The position numbers and the translations under genes were made by a program. A DNA stretch of 64,000 nucleotides from Saccharum officinarum (lineage: Eukaryota > Streptophyta > Magnoliopsida > Poales > Poaceae): the NCBI GenBank assembly GCA_020631735.1, contig CM036199.1:22423553-22487552 (forward strand). The letters are read 5' to 3'. A model generated the notes under the pieces. That model was not told where the DNA came from. It did not search any database and was given only the letters and a program-made list of their open reading frames with translations. Shown here one piece after another: positions 21,906 through 32,818 of the stretch; within the stretch, counting starts at the first letter, position 1, and the number at the start of each line of letters is the position of its first letter.

Positions 21906-24900
21906 TGAAATGATCTTGATTTTCCTCGAAGGTAAAATCCACAGATACGATTTATAATGCAGTAGATCACGAGAGCAATCCATCACATTATCAATTATCA
22001 GCTGATATCATAGTCATACATCGTAGATTTACAAGTTACAAGGCCTTACAACATTGGTTAACACACCTATTACATCGATTAATCTAGCGGAAACACACAC
22101 ACATCTTCATCAGAGTCGTTGTAGCGTATCGGCGGGTGAAGGCTCCTCCTTCACGGCAGTCATCAGAGTTGGCGTAGAATGTCAGCAGCCGTAGACTCCA
22201 TCTTCTCAACCACACTTGAGCGTAGGCACGAGACCATCTACTCCTAAACCAAGTCCTCGTGGTCGTCGTAGATTCCGTCCAAACCTATCCAAAATCTATC
22301 AGTACGATTTGTACTGGCCACTGTCTCCCACCCTATGCTTTTTGCGAATGCTTTGTGGTAAGTGGAATGCAAGGATAGAAGAAAAGGCCTATATATGGCT
22401 GTAGGTTTCCTATGCAAGTTCAACAAGATTTTATAATAATAGTGCATCAAGTTTTATCCATCTCAAACACACGTTCTCCCATCCCATCACACATATCTCA
22501 CCACACTCTCACACTCTCTAGGCGGCAAGGACGACTCCCGCTCATACCTTGCCTCAATGGCCAAAGCTGGATCCAACACCAAAACCTAGGGGAAAGGTAG
22601 AAAGGACTCCTCTCTCTAATCAAGTAAAGCGTAGGTCATAGGAATGTCCATATCCGCGGACATGGCTATACGTATAGATCGATCAACTCTGCAGAGCGTG
22701 TACACCTGGAAATCCACAAGATCACCATCATCGGCAGTGCCCCGCCTAGGCTGATGCTGACTGCCTCCCAACCGATACGGTACCACCCTACCACTCAGCC
22801 CTGGGCCACCCCGGAGTCCACCGAAATGCTGAGACTGTGAGACGTAGTACCGGGCCCCCAAGGTCACTACGCTGTCTTAGGAGGGTGTGGGCCCCTATGC
22901 CCGTACCTCCCTACACTATCACCTTCCAACCTAGTAGTAGTGGCACCGCCCTAGTCAGCCAGGTAATCGTCTCCCACCCATCGGGAGCGAGTGGTGTGCA
23001 CGAAGGGTCACATGGTTTCGGTTCTCAAGACATACCAGTCCTTAGGGGGACCGGATAGGATATCTTCTCAAGGGGATAACCAACACCCCGTGCCTCGACG
23101 GCACCTCCACCGAGGATAACCAACACCCCATCTGCTCACACATGCACCCGCCACAGGTACCTCTCTTGAGGGATGCCTAGGTCACACCCCTCTGGCATGA
23201 CTTGCCCCAAAGACTCGTCGTAGAATCCTGTCCGATCGACTCAACCCTCACCACACACTCAAGACACATGCCAAGATCTCCCCAAGTTCATTATCCAGTT
23301 TTACCAAGTTATCGGCACCATGTGCCTTATCCACTCACGTTATCCCTTCACCAAGCATCACATCACAGATATAATGCGTAGTGAAAGTAAAGCAGTAAGT
23401 AGTATGCGAGCGTCTAGCCTAACAGCGGGTGTGCAGGGGAATAGGTTGCAACAAGGTAATGGCTTACAAGCAGTCTACCATACAACCTATCACAGTTCAA
23501 TTGTAAGAAAGTAAAGCACTAGCATCTACATGTAGCATGTCTAATAGGTTCTACGAGGTTGGGTGGGACGTGGAACACCTGTTAAATGTCATATCTAAGA
23601 TCCTCGGTGCACTTGTAGTCGTACTCGTCCATGGTCTTTACTCCATCCGCTTGTCCTTCCTCCAACAGGTTCTGATCCGATCAACGCTAACCTCGACGCA
23701 ATTACCTCGATACAGCGACAAGTAAAAGAGCAATTCAGACCACTAGACTTAGAAATACTGCAAAAAGAGAGACAACAAGGCATAGAAAGAACAACTACAC
23801 CGAGAGAATGCAAAAGAAAGAATGACTTAGCCCTCTCGGCGGATGTCCGATCCCTAGGCTAAAGAAACATGGGTGGTGTTTTACCAAGCACGAGCTTAAG
23901 CCTTAGTCTAGCCAATACTTACTGGGCCGATCATGTCGACCTGTATGGCTTAAATAGAAATGGCATAGGCCCTAGCCTGTCCTAAGCAAACACCACGGCT
24001 TGCGGCTTTCGATCCAATCGTCATGGAGACTAATGGGAACCAAAAAGACTACAAGCAAGAGAAGTTCCATTCTCTCTCAATCCGTACGCCATTATATTTG
24101 ACGAGAACCAAGAGAGGGTAGAATAGGGAAGAGAAGAGCAGAGGCGGTCTACTTCTCCCAATACACACATCACGACAAAGACGAGGCATCGAAAGAAGAG
24201 ACACGCAAAAGAACACGAGTGCCCAAACGACTGGTAGGGTACCAAGACCTAGGTGTACTAAATGCACTAAGACATCCCTAAAGTTCTCAGCGATGCGGTT
24301 GTCACCGCAAGAACCAAAGAGACGCTACGGTCTACGAGGTACAAGCACACAAGGGCTTAGGCACGACAAAACCAAAAGACGGTAAGAGACACAAGATTCA
24401 CCTTCCTTTGATCCACTCGCCATAACAACGATGGAAATCGAAGAAATGGAATCAAAAGAGCAACAAACACCAATCAAGCAAGAGACTCAACCCACATCTT
24501 TCTGGATCGACGGGGATTGATAGGGGAAAGGAAGAGAGGACATAAAAATAGCCCTCACATTCTTTCGACCAACTTGCCATGGGAACGGGCTAGGGTTGAA
24601 AGAATGGAGGTAGAAACCCCACGGTCTCTCGCTCCACACCAACTCGTATGGCCCTATGACCTAGGCGCATAATTAGCACAAGACTATTCCTATGGTCCTT
24701 AGCGATGAGGTTATCACCACAAGGGCTAGAGGAATGCCAGGGTCTAGGTGGCACAGGCATATGAGGTGGCTAGGAGAGAGTAAAGAAAGCAAAAGCAAAA
24801 GAGGTAGAGCCCGATGGTCATAGTGAGGCATCTCGCGGCCATAAGCTGTACCTACACGAGTTGGCATCCGTTGATATACAAAGGTTGTCCCCTAATTCCT

Positions 24901-26411
24901 ATCCCAATAGAGTTGGTCACGGAGGGCTCGAAACATGTGGGTAAAAACTGCATCGATAACGACATCGAGTCCGAGTCCACAATGACCACGTCTTAGGGAC
25001 GAGAACAGGAGCTAACGATCGTAGTTCGGCGGAAGACAACTAAAACACAAGAGAAGGGATATGCTCGGCGTTACGGCCATGGCGAGACAAGCTCGCGGTC
25101 GCAATGTTCGAACACTTGTTCTCTCGACCGGCTCGAAAGCACGGTCCACAAGCAAACAACATCACAAACACTCACAAGGAACCACCACATTCACACGACA
25201 ACCGACTCACGAATGACTTGGAGTAGCACATATCCATAGCGAGATGGATGAAGATAAGTAGACCGGCGGTGAAGGCACGACACAGGCAATGGTGATGACA
25301 AGTGATCAAGTAACAAGTGTAGATACATGATATTGATGATCAAGCGTCAAGCACGAACGATGATATGTATGTTGGCGACAAGTATGTAAAGAAGAAATGA
25401 AGAACAAAGGTTTGTTGACGTCGCGAATGGCGTCAACTGGGTTCTAAGGTTGACCTTGATGAAGGAGGGCTGCTGCTGGTCAGAGGCTGGCCACTGTTGG
25501 CCTGGATGCAGCAGCACGTGTCCGAGAGGTGGCGGAGCAGTGTGCATGGCCGTGCGTGTCCGTAGTCTGGTGGACGACGTTGCGGCCACACTGGTCGTCT
25601 AGGAGCGCGGTGAGGACGGGGTTCAAGGCTCCGCGAGTCCGGCGAGGTCATCGATCGCATGCTCGTGGCTTGGTGAGGTGTGGCACGGCCAGTGCGGTGC
25701 AGGCTCACGGAGGCAGTGGAGCTCGGCGCCGTCGTGGTTCGGCTTGAGGCAGAGGTGGCCGGCGAGGATGACGGTGCAGGGCTCCCGCTGCAGACTGGGG
25801 TGTCAGGGTTGTCAAAGGCAGGTGACCGGGCCAGGGCGGAGGAGGTCACAGTGAGGGCGCGGCTCCCACGGTCGGTGTCGTTGTGGCCGAGCAGGACGCG
25901 GCCATGGCGGGCTTGCGATCGACGAGGGCGCGGTGGTGCGCTAACGATGAGGAACAGGCGATGGGGATGGACGACCGCGGGGGCTCGAGTGTGGGCTTGA
26001 CACGGGATTGACGAGGAGGAGCGGGGCGCCGTGGTTGTCGTCGCGGATGTGTTGGAGAGCGTGGCGCGCACTCGGTCGGCATCGTGGATGCGCCAGGCGC
26101 CCACCGTGGTAAACTGCGACAGCGCGTCGCAATGGTGGCAAACGGAGGCAGCGTCGCGAGGCTGGGGGCATCGCGCGTCGAGGGAGGCACGGCGGCCTGG
26201 GCGCTCTCACGGACAGCGCGAAACACGACGATGGCGGCGAGGCAGGGAGAAAGAAGAGGAGCGACGGCTGCGGCCTTAAGTAGCGGTGCCGACTAGGGTT
26301 CGGAGGCCATCCCGGCGTCCGTGCCATTGATGTGACGGCCGGGACACGCGTCGATGGATGCGGGGCAGAGGGTACGGACGTCGAGGTGTCGGGGTGCGCG
26401 TGCGGGCACGT
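21906..26411 (-). mobile_element. Probable solo Gypsy LTR 'B', left part
   Basis: The right part is 55297-56121; together they make about 5.3 kb. On the minus strand it would start TGTAACAACC (56121 downward) and end GATCATTTCA (21906). A hairpin of the type GATTTT-CCTTCGAGG-AAAATC lies near its 3' end, and TAGCGGAAAC occurs about 180 bp in, the same relative position as TAGCGGAAGC in elements A and C. ATTTT flanks both ends (21901-21905 and 56122-56126) but is low-complexity. 23990-25100 holds degenerate repeats; 25500-26300 is GC-rich with shadow ORFs. Its last five bases (CACGT, 26407-26411) are the left duplication of element A. Confidence 0.55.
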
Positions 26412-29400
26412 TGTAACACTTCAAGTGTTTAGTCCTTAATTGCATTACATTTGCATGGCATAAGCATAAGCATGCATCATTCATGTTTGTTATTTTATGT
26501 GATGCAACACATGTGATTATTTTAGGGTTTGTTTGATTTATTTCATGAAGTATTTGTTAGTTGGTGTAACAAAAAGGTAAGGTAGCCAATCATGACCTAC
26601 AACACCTTAGTTATACTTAGGGTAACATTTGGAACAAGGTTCATGTTGACCAAAATTACAAATTTGCCCTCCAAGAGAAGTTTGACCACCATTTGACCCT
26701 AGAAGGCTCTAGTTTGACCAATTAAAAAGTCTAATTTAGAGACCTTGCATGGAAGAGCACCCTTAAGTAAAGTTGTAGAGAATTTCATGAGGAACAAAAG
26801 TTCTAATATGGCCATCTCATGAAAATGACCAGAGCATGCTCAAAAATGGCCCACAAGTCAGCTTGAGTGGTGATCAACACTTAGAAAAAAATTCTAAGTC
26901 TGGAAATTGGACTTTTCAGTTTCACTGTACCTCACTTTAGCAACTTGTAACTCACAAACTAGGCCAAACCAGTCCTGGAGCCAATTGACAAAGTTGTTGT
27001 CCACACATAGCTCTACAACATTGTCAATATCACCATCACCTGGTTCTCAATAGTTTAGGAGATTTTGTGTCGTGAAAATAGGGTTTCAGTCGGCTTAGTG
27101 ACTGAAACTGGGTTTCAGTTTCTAAGTGCACCACTTTGGAGCTCTGTAGTTTCAAATCCAGGCTGAACCAGCCCAAACTCCAATTGACAAACTTGTTGCC
27201 CTCACATAGCTCTACAAATTTGATGTTGTCATCTTGGACCAAATCGAAATGTGTTGGAAGATAATCAGCGTCAAACTTGCACTGACAGTCACCGTTCGGC
27301 CTCATCGGTCAGTCGACATCGCCATTCAGTCGGACAGCTGACCACGCCGTGGCGCTCGGGCAGAGCCCGGTGGCCGCGTGGCGCTCGCGCCCTGCCATCG
27401 CCTCCACGTCGCAAGCACACGCGCGGTCGTGAAGTCGGGGCCGACACCTCCACCCCCACACTCGCGCTCACTCTTCTCTCCTTCACTCTCGCTCTGGCCG
27501 GGTTCACCGAGGCGGAAAACGGAGGCGCCATTGCCGCCGCAGCCCGCCCCGTGCTTGTGCAAGCTCACCGTCGCACCACCGTCCTCCAAATCCCGTCCAC
27601 CGCTCCACCAGCATCCCCTCCACCTCCTCCAACCGTTGCTTGACCGGATTGTGTAGAGGTGAGGGCGAATTTCGGTTTCCGCCACCGTGAGTCCTCGCCG
27701 GCGCACTGTCCGCGCGGCGGCTCACCGTGGCCATCTCCCTACGGTCATCCTCCATTCTCACTAGTACATGTTTTGGGTTCCGGGTCGGGTAGAGAAGCCT
27801 AGGTGATGACGTTACCGGATGGGATGGCCGGTACACGTCGGAACACCGTCGTGCGCCGCCGCGCCATGGCCGCCGGTGCGGTGCTCACGCGGCCAGCGGC
27901 ACTCGCTCCACCTCCGTCCTTTTCCGTGGCATGGAGAGGCCCGCCATGTCCTCAGGAAGCCGTAGCACACCTCACTTAGGTCCCTGACCCCCGGAGCTCA
28001 CCGGACCACCACCGGGTGCCGCCTCCGAGCCGCGGTCGCCATGGCTGTCGTAGCTAGGGTGGGATAGGTTCAGCAAATCTAGGTTTGGTCGATGCGGGAA
28101 GTCACGGGGAAAACGTTGGTGCTCCTTTCGTCGCCGGAGGCGCCGTCGTCGGCGAGCTTGAGCTCGCCGGAGTCGCGGCCGTCTTCCCCCTTTCGCTCTC
28201 TCTCTCTGGCCTGCGGGCCCGCACTGTCAGCGCCGCGCGCGCGGGCGGGCGCCGAGGCAGGCCGCGCACTGGCTGGGCCGCGCTAGCAAGCCGGGCCGGC
28301 CCAGTTTCAAATGGGATTTATTTCATTTCTTTATTTTGTCACAGTTTTAAGTAAGATTTGGAAAAATGAAGATCTAGGGTTTTACTTGCCCAAAAATTAT
28401 GAGATAAATTTTGTTAGGATCTACATGATGTGTAGTATTTTAGAAAAATATGGATCTGGCATGAGATGTTTAGATTCTGTAAGAATTTAATAGATCCTTT
28501 AAATGTGTTTTGGAATTTATGCAAATTTGTTAAATTTATAACTTGAGCTGTAGTGTTCCATAAATCATGAAATTTGGTGGGTAGGCTAATTTATACTTGC
28601 TCTAGCTCTGGTAAAAATTTGGGCAGCAGTGCTTAAGTACTTTTCAAGTTATAATGCTATCTTGTTATTTTAGGAAATGCTTAAAGGAATTTTAGTAATT
28701 TTTCTACATGTGCAATGTTCTTATAAATTTTTGGAGAATGTCTTGGTACCCTAGAGTGTCCAAGAAAATTAAGAAATCTGTTGTTTGACACTTTTTACTA
28801 TGCTTTGTTATTTATACAAAAATCAGCCTTTTGGGCTTGTGAATTTTGTTCAGAGAGTTTCTGTGAATAAATTGAGTTCAAATTTTTACAGTAGTCTCTT
28901 TTTGGGTCAGAGAGTCCCCTGTAATTTTTGTAGAATTTTAGGAGCAGTTTACATATATGTTTGAAATTCCACTTAATTACTTAAGTAAATTAAGAAATGG
29001 GTTTAAATAAATATTCTAGCTGGGCACACCTTACTTTCTGGTGTTGTTATACCCCATGTGAACTTTTGGAAATCTTAGTTTGGTTTTAAGGGTCTTTGGC
29101 CACATCAATAAATGTTTAACCTTTGTAATTTTAGGTTTTCTGGACAGCTAGTAGTAATTCTAAATTTGGCTTTGATAAAATTGGTTTCTGGAAAACTTGC
29201 AAATACCAAAGTTGGAATAAACTTGGTGAACTAGCTTGTGTCAAAATTTGGAAGCATTTGACTTAGTAGTTTGAGAGTTACTGTTGTTTAAAGTGGCAGT
29301 TCAAAATCTGCTACTCTCTGTTTTGAGAGGACAGATTCTGGAACTTGTGAAGTTGGACATGGAAAACTTAGGAGTTTGGAGTTGAGGTCTGAAAATGAAT

Positions 29401-29674
29401 TGTATTGCATTTCTTAGGCTTTCCAGATTGTCTTAGATCATATCTTTTGGAATTGTAAATCTCCAGTTGTGATAAAAACAAGTAGCTACTGTCCAGAATG
29501 CTTACTGTGGTGTTTTGCTGATTGTTATGGTGAGATATCATAAGACATGCTACTTTTGTAATTGTTAGGTGTTAGGGCCTTAACTGAGGATGAGCAGCTT
29601 TATCTTAGGATAAGTAGATTAGGTGAGTACTTCTCTACCGGAGAGGAAATTTGCACCTACTCTTTTGAAGTAAC

Positions 29675-29995
29675 TTGATTAGAGCGTTAAATTGTTGTAA
29701 TGCATTTCATTCCGAGCATATTGCATCTTTCATTATGCATTCATGGGATTTATTATGCACTCATGCAATAGGTGTACCGGAGGGGGTGACACTCCTCGAA
29801 TTCGAACAAGCGATACCGGAGGAGGTGTTGAGTCAACCGGAGGAATTAGCAGAAGAACCCAACGTCGGGGAAGCTCCGTCAGAAGATCTACCCGAGTGTC
29901 CGGACCACAGACCCGCAACCTTTCTCAAAGGCAAGCCCCGGTGCATGCTGAACCCATCGTTTTATAAATTAATCTTGAGTATTTTAATTGTTTAA
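29675..29995 (+). CDS. LTR-embedded small ORF with ECPDHRP motif (unknown function)
   Basis: A 106-aa ORF on the element strand. After a neutral N-terminus, an acidic segment rich in Pro-Glu-Glu leads to ECPDHRPATFLKGKPR and a Tyr-Lys-Leu ending. It is intact in both LTRs (second copy 39456-39776) and matches the ORF at 3613-3927 of the solo LTR in its C-terminal half only. That suggests the conserved coding starts near 29770, just after ATGCAATAG, a possible 3' splice site. I do not recognise the domain. It might instead be a conserved nucleotide element. Confidence 0.4.
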   Translation: MIRALNCCNAFHSEHIASFIMHSWDLLCTHAIGVPEGVTLLEFEQAIPEEVLSQPEELAEEPNVGEAPSEDLPECPDHRPATFLKGKPRCMLNPSFYKLILSILIV

Positions 29996-30960
29996 TGCAT
30001 TAAGTTGTAGGAGTTATATGAAAACACTTGTTGCATTATACCTGTCCTTGTCCAGATATCGTACTTAATCCTATATTAGGTTTAGGCACGTGTCAATGCT
30101 TAGCCCTGCTTAGTACGGTAGAAGTCGGGTGATTTCCAGTCATCCGCGAGATATAGGGCTGGGTCGCGAGTGGCTTATGGCTATCGTGATGGAACCATGC
30201 TTTAAAATGAAGTTGAGACCGGGCGGGAGTTCGATGGTACAGCCGCAAGACACTTCACGTCTTGGGTGTGGAGCCATGCCCGTCTGAGTCATTTAAGGAC
30301 TGATTCGCTGTACGTCCTTGAGTCATGTTGAACGCAGTCTAACACTTAGTTGGCCGGATAAGTCGTTCCGACCGCGAAGCCGAGTAATGTGGTTCAGGCC
30401 GGGAATCGAATGGTAGGTTGCTTCTTGGAGGAGAGAAATGATGTGCTTGGGGACATTGGCGTGAGACCAAGGGGGGGTTAGAGTCCCTATCACCTGGCAG
30501 AGTGTCGCCCTTGGGGTCGCGACATTATTCGGACCCGCGATTCCTGAATCATATGAAACGGTGGCCTGTGCGACCCTGGCAGGGGTCTGCACGGTGAGTG
30601 TTAGAAATACCCCTCCAACTGGATAGGAATTCGATTCGAATCGCCGTCGCTCCCGGTTAGTGAGCACTTGACTTGAGCAGCGGCAACGTAGATCTCATTA
30701 AATAAACTGGTGGTTAAGGGAATGATACAATGTTGCCACAATTCATAACTGCTCTGGATATAATGATGATAATTGTTTGATTATAATCAAGTGCATGTTT
30801 AGTACAGGTGCTAAGATAGATGACAGGTAAATGCTAAAAATAACTGCTAGTACAGGCTACAAGAGTTTAAATTACTTATGTCTTTATGCAAAATGTTATG
30901 TTAGCTAGCCTCTTGTGTAAGCCTTGCATAATCCTTGGTGTCATCTTATTTCTGGTTTTC

Positions 30961-31019
30961 GACGGGTAAGTCTAGCTGAGTACATTCCAGTACTCAGGGT
31001 TTATTCCCTCCTGTTGCAG
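30961..31019 (+). promoter_or_regulatory. Conserved donor-like / hairpin / acceptor-like module in LTR A
   Basis: GGGTAAGT, then an 8-bp stem (30976-30983 with 30990-30997, loop ATTCCA), then a pyrimidine tract ending CTGTTGCAG at 31019. Equivalent modules occur at 54819-54877, 40890-40945, 49945-50000 and 2610-2670. The spacing of the two splice-like ends (about 55 nt) is short for a plant intron, so the donor may pair with a more distant acceptor. Confidence 0.55.
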
Positions 31020-31433
31020 ATGACATGCTTTATCAGGGATTCTGCAAGACGTGTCTCCACCCTGCGGGTGATGATGACTAGATCACAAGGGCATGATCGC
31101 CTTTATATACTTTCCTCATGCTTTTGCGGGATGTCGATCATCCAGACTGGCAGTATTTAATTAACTAGTGTGTGTGTTATGCTTCCGCTACTTTCAAACT
31201 TGGTTTGTAATAATTGCTACTCCGTGGTGTAAACTTATTTCAGAACTACTTGTGAAATGTAACGTATGATGTTGTATGTTGAATGATGCGATCCTGGTTG
31301 TAAGCAGTTTGGTTTGAGATCCTTCGTGATTTCGATTGACTACCGGGATTATATGGGCTCAAGTTTGAAAATTTGAGCGCTTCGGTGCTTGTTTTCGTAC
31401 TTGTGCTCTTATAATTTGGTCGGTTCTGTTACA

Positions 31434-32203
31434 GCTGGTACCGGAGCATAATTCAACATTAAACACATCTTACGAGTAATTAAAAACAAAAGTATTTGTT
31501 TGCGAAAAGGGTTAAACTCTAAAAAAATTATTTTTAGGTATGCTAGTGATCACATCCCTTAGCCCAAATAAGGACTCTTAGGTGGCTTATTATAAAGACT
31601 AACTTGGGGGTCTTGTTTGTTTCTGTTTCATCGTCCATACGGCGTGATATTGTATGGATGCCATCCACTTGGGTGGTAATGTATAGACCAATTACCTCGA
31701 CGCTCTGGTAAGTGTGAGTTGTGAGAGCATGATCGTCCAACCGGCGGTCTAGGGGAGAGTAGTTTTGGTGACTTACATCTTTACATGTTTAAACCATGTA
31801 ATTACGTAAGCACTTAATTGTGGGAACCTTTATATCGGGTAGCTTTGATACTGAAGTATATACATCTGGGGATGTGTATATGGAAAGTATTTAAATTACT
31901 GCTTTATTGTGTGCTTATATTGGGAAACTTTTGGGCTGAAATGAGGTTTTCTGCAGGTACACTAACAGCGTAACGAGTAGACCGATAGTTCGCTTATATG
32001 AGAGAACGTATGTATGCCACCGCCTAGCGTTAGAACTTTAGGTTTCTACTAAGGTGAGAGGGCGTACGGAACGTGCATGCATCATGTTTAATTATATCAT
32101 ACATATCATTTACTCCCTCCTTAAAAATTTCTGTACTCCCGACTAAAGTAAATTTCGTATCCCCTAAATGATCCTCACTTTAAGTCCTATTTTGTTGCTT
32201 CAG
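31434..32203 (+). other. Untranslated leader of element A with primer binding site
   Basis: TGGTACCGGAGC at 31436-31447 is the tRNA-Met-type primer site, two bases after the LTR. The rest is non-coding and homologous to 48700-49515 (reverse) of element C, which marks A and C as relatives. The leader ends with a pyrimidine-rich run and CAG (32201-32203) directly before the ATG of the next ORF, resembling a 3' splice site. An in-frame ATG at 32168 would add 12 residues if unspliced. Confidence 0.7.
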
Positions 32204-32818
32204 ATGGCACGTACCAAGAGGACCGCTCGCAAGTCCACTGGGGGCAGGGCACCTCGTCACCAGCTCGCTCCACGTGAGCCCCGCCCTGAGCCTACTGAGG
32301 TGGAAAGGCTGAGGGCAGAGTTGGCTGAAGTGACTGCTGCCAGGAATGCAGCGCATCAGCAACTGGAGCAAGTGATTCGTGATCGTGACCAGGAAACCCT
32401 TGCAGTCCAGAGATTGACAGTAGCAAATCGCAACTGTCAACGCATGTTGGTCCGTGTGATGGGACAGAGGGATGAAGCCTGGCACGAAGAGAACGTTCTG
32501 AGAGCTCGCCAGTTTGAGCTCGAGCAACAGTTAGAAAATGCTGAAGAATACAATGACAACCTTCATGAAGAAGTGCACCGCCTGAATAACCAGCTTAATC
32601 CTCTGCTACCTAGAAACAACAGTGTAGATGAAGATATGGGATCAGGAATCTTCATGGCTGAGGATGATGATGAAGTGGAGGTTGATGGACCACAGGATGC
32701 CCCACCTGCAGAAGCACCAGAGGAAGAGCCAGAAGAAGAAGAAGACGAGGAGTTAGAGCCTGTCAGTGATGAGGACGGCGGGGAGATCCTTGACACTGAC
32801 TCGGAGGATGATGCTTAG
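32204..32818 (+). CDS. Histone H3-tail-like coiled-coil protein of element A (unknown function)
   Basis: A 204-aa ORF where gag would be expected. Residues 2-22 match the plant histone H3 tail at 18 of 21 positions; it opens ARTKRTARKSTGGRAPRHQ. The H3 equivalents of R2, T3, K4, R8, K9, S10 and T11 are kept; Q5 is R, K14 is R, K18 is H, and past that stretch T22 is P and K23 is R. No histone fold follows. Residues 31-130 are heptad-rich and predict a coiled coil. Residues 142-204 are extremely acidic, as in histone chaperones. There is no zinc knuckle, signal peptide or membrane segment. Start chosen: ATG 32204, because Met-Ala there would be trimmed to expose Ala1 as in real H3, and a splice-acceptor-like CAG precedes it. 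The frame is intact although the neighbouring pol is broken. Possible roles: chromatin reader decoy, ligand for the element's own chromodomain, or nuclear tethering. Function is inference. Confidence 0.75.
   Translation: MARTKRTARKSTGGRAPRHQLAPREPRPEPTEVERLRAELAEVTAARNAAHQQLEQVIRDRDQETLAVQRLTVANRNCQRMLVRVMGQRDEAWHEENVLRARQFELEQQLENAEEYNDNLHEEVHRLNNQLNPLLPRNNSVDEDMGSGIFMAEDDDEVEVDGPQDAPPAEAPEEEPEEEEDEELEPVSDEDGGEILDTDSEDDA

Larger units (their letters stand above)
26412..31433 (+). repeat. 5' LTR of element A
   Basis: 5022 bp, TGTAACACTT to TTCTGTTACA. It holds a GC-rich block (27360-28300, shadow ORFs on both strands), the ECPDHRP ORF (29675-29995), a block of about 400 bp nearly identical to element C's LTR (about 30285-30690) and the hairpin module at 30961-31019. 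Its unusual length and layered conserved parts suggest regulatory or hidden coding content. Confidence 0.92.

Noticed and set aside
25433..26327. ORFs up to 223 aa on the minus strand and 106 aa on the plus strand
   Set aside because: GC-rich part of LTR B; few stops because of composition; no domain.
27251..28354. Several 80-130-aa ORFs in both strands, repeated at 37030-38131
   Set aside because: Repeated only because the two LTRs of element A are near-identical. Composition-driven, no matching ORF in the other LTR families.
30323..30667. 114-aa minus-strand ORF conserved in A and C LTRs as a possible antisense gene
   Set aside because: The whole block is conserved at nucleotide level, so ORF survival is not independent evidence. 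The block itself is reported as a finding.
30967..31019. A complete 50-55-nt intron within the LTR hairpin module
   Set aside because: Too short for a typical plant intron. Kept only as separate donor-like and acceptor-like signals.
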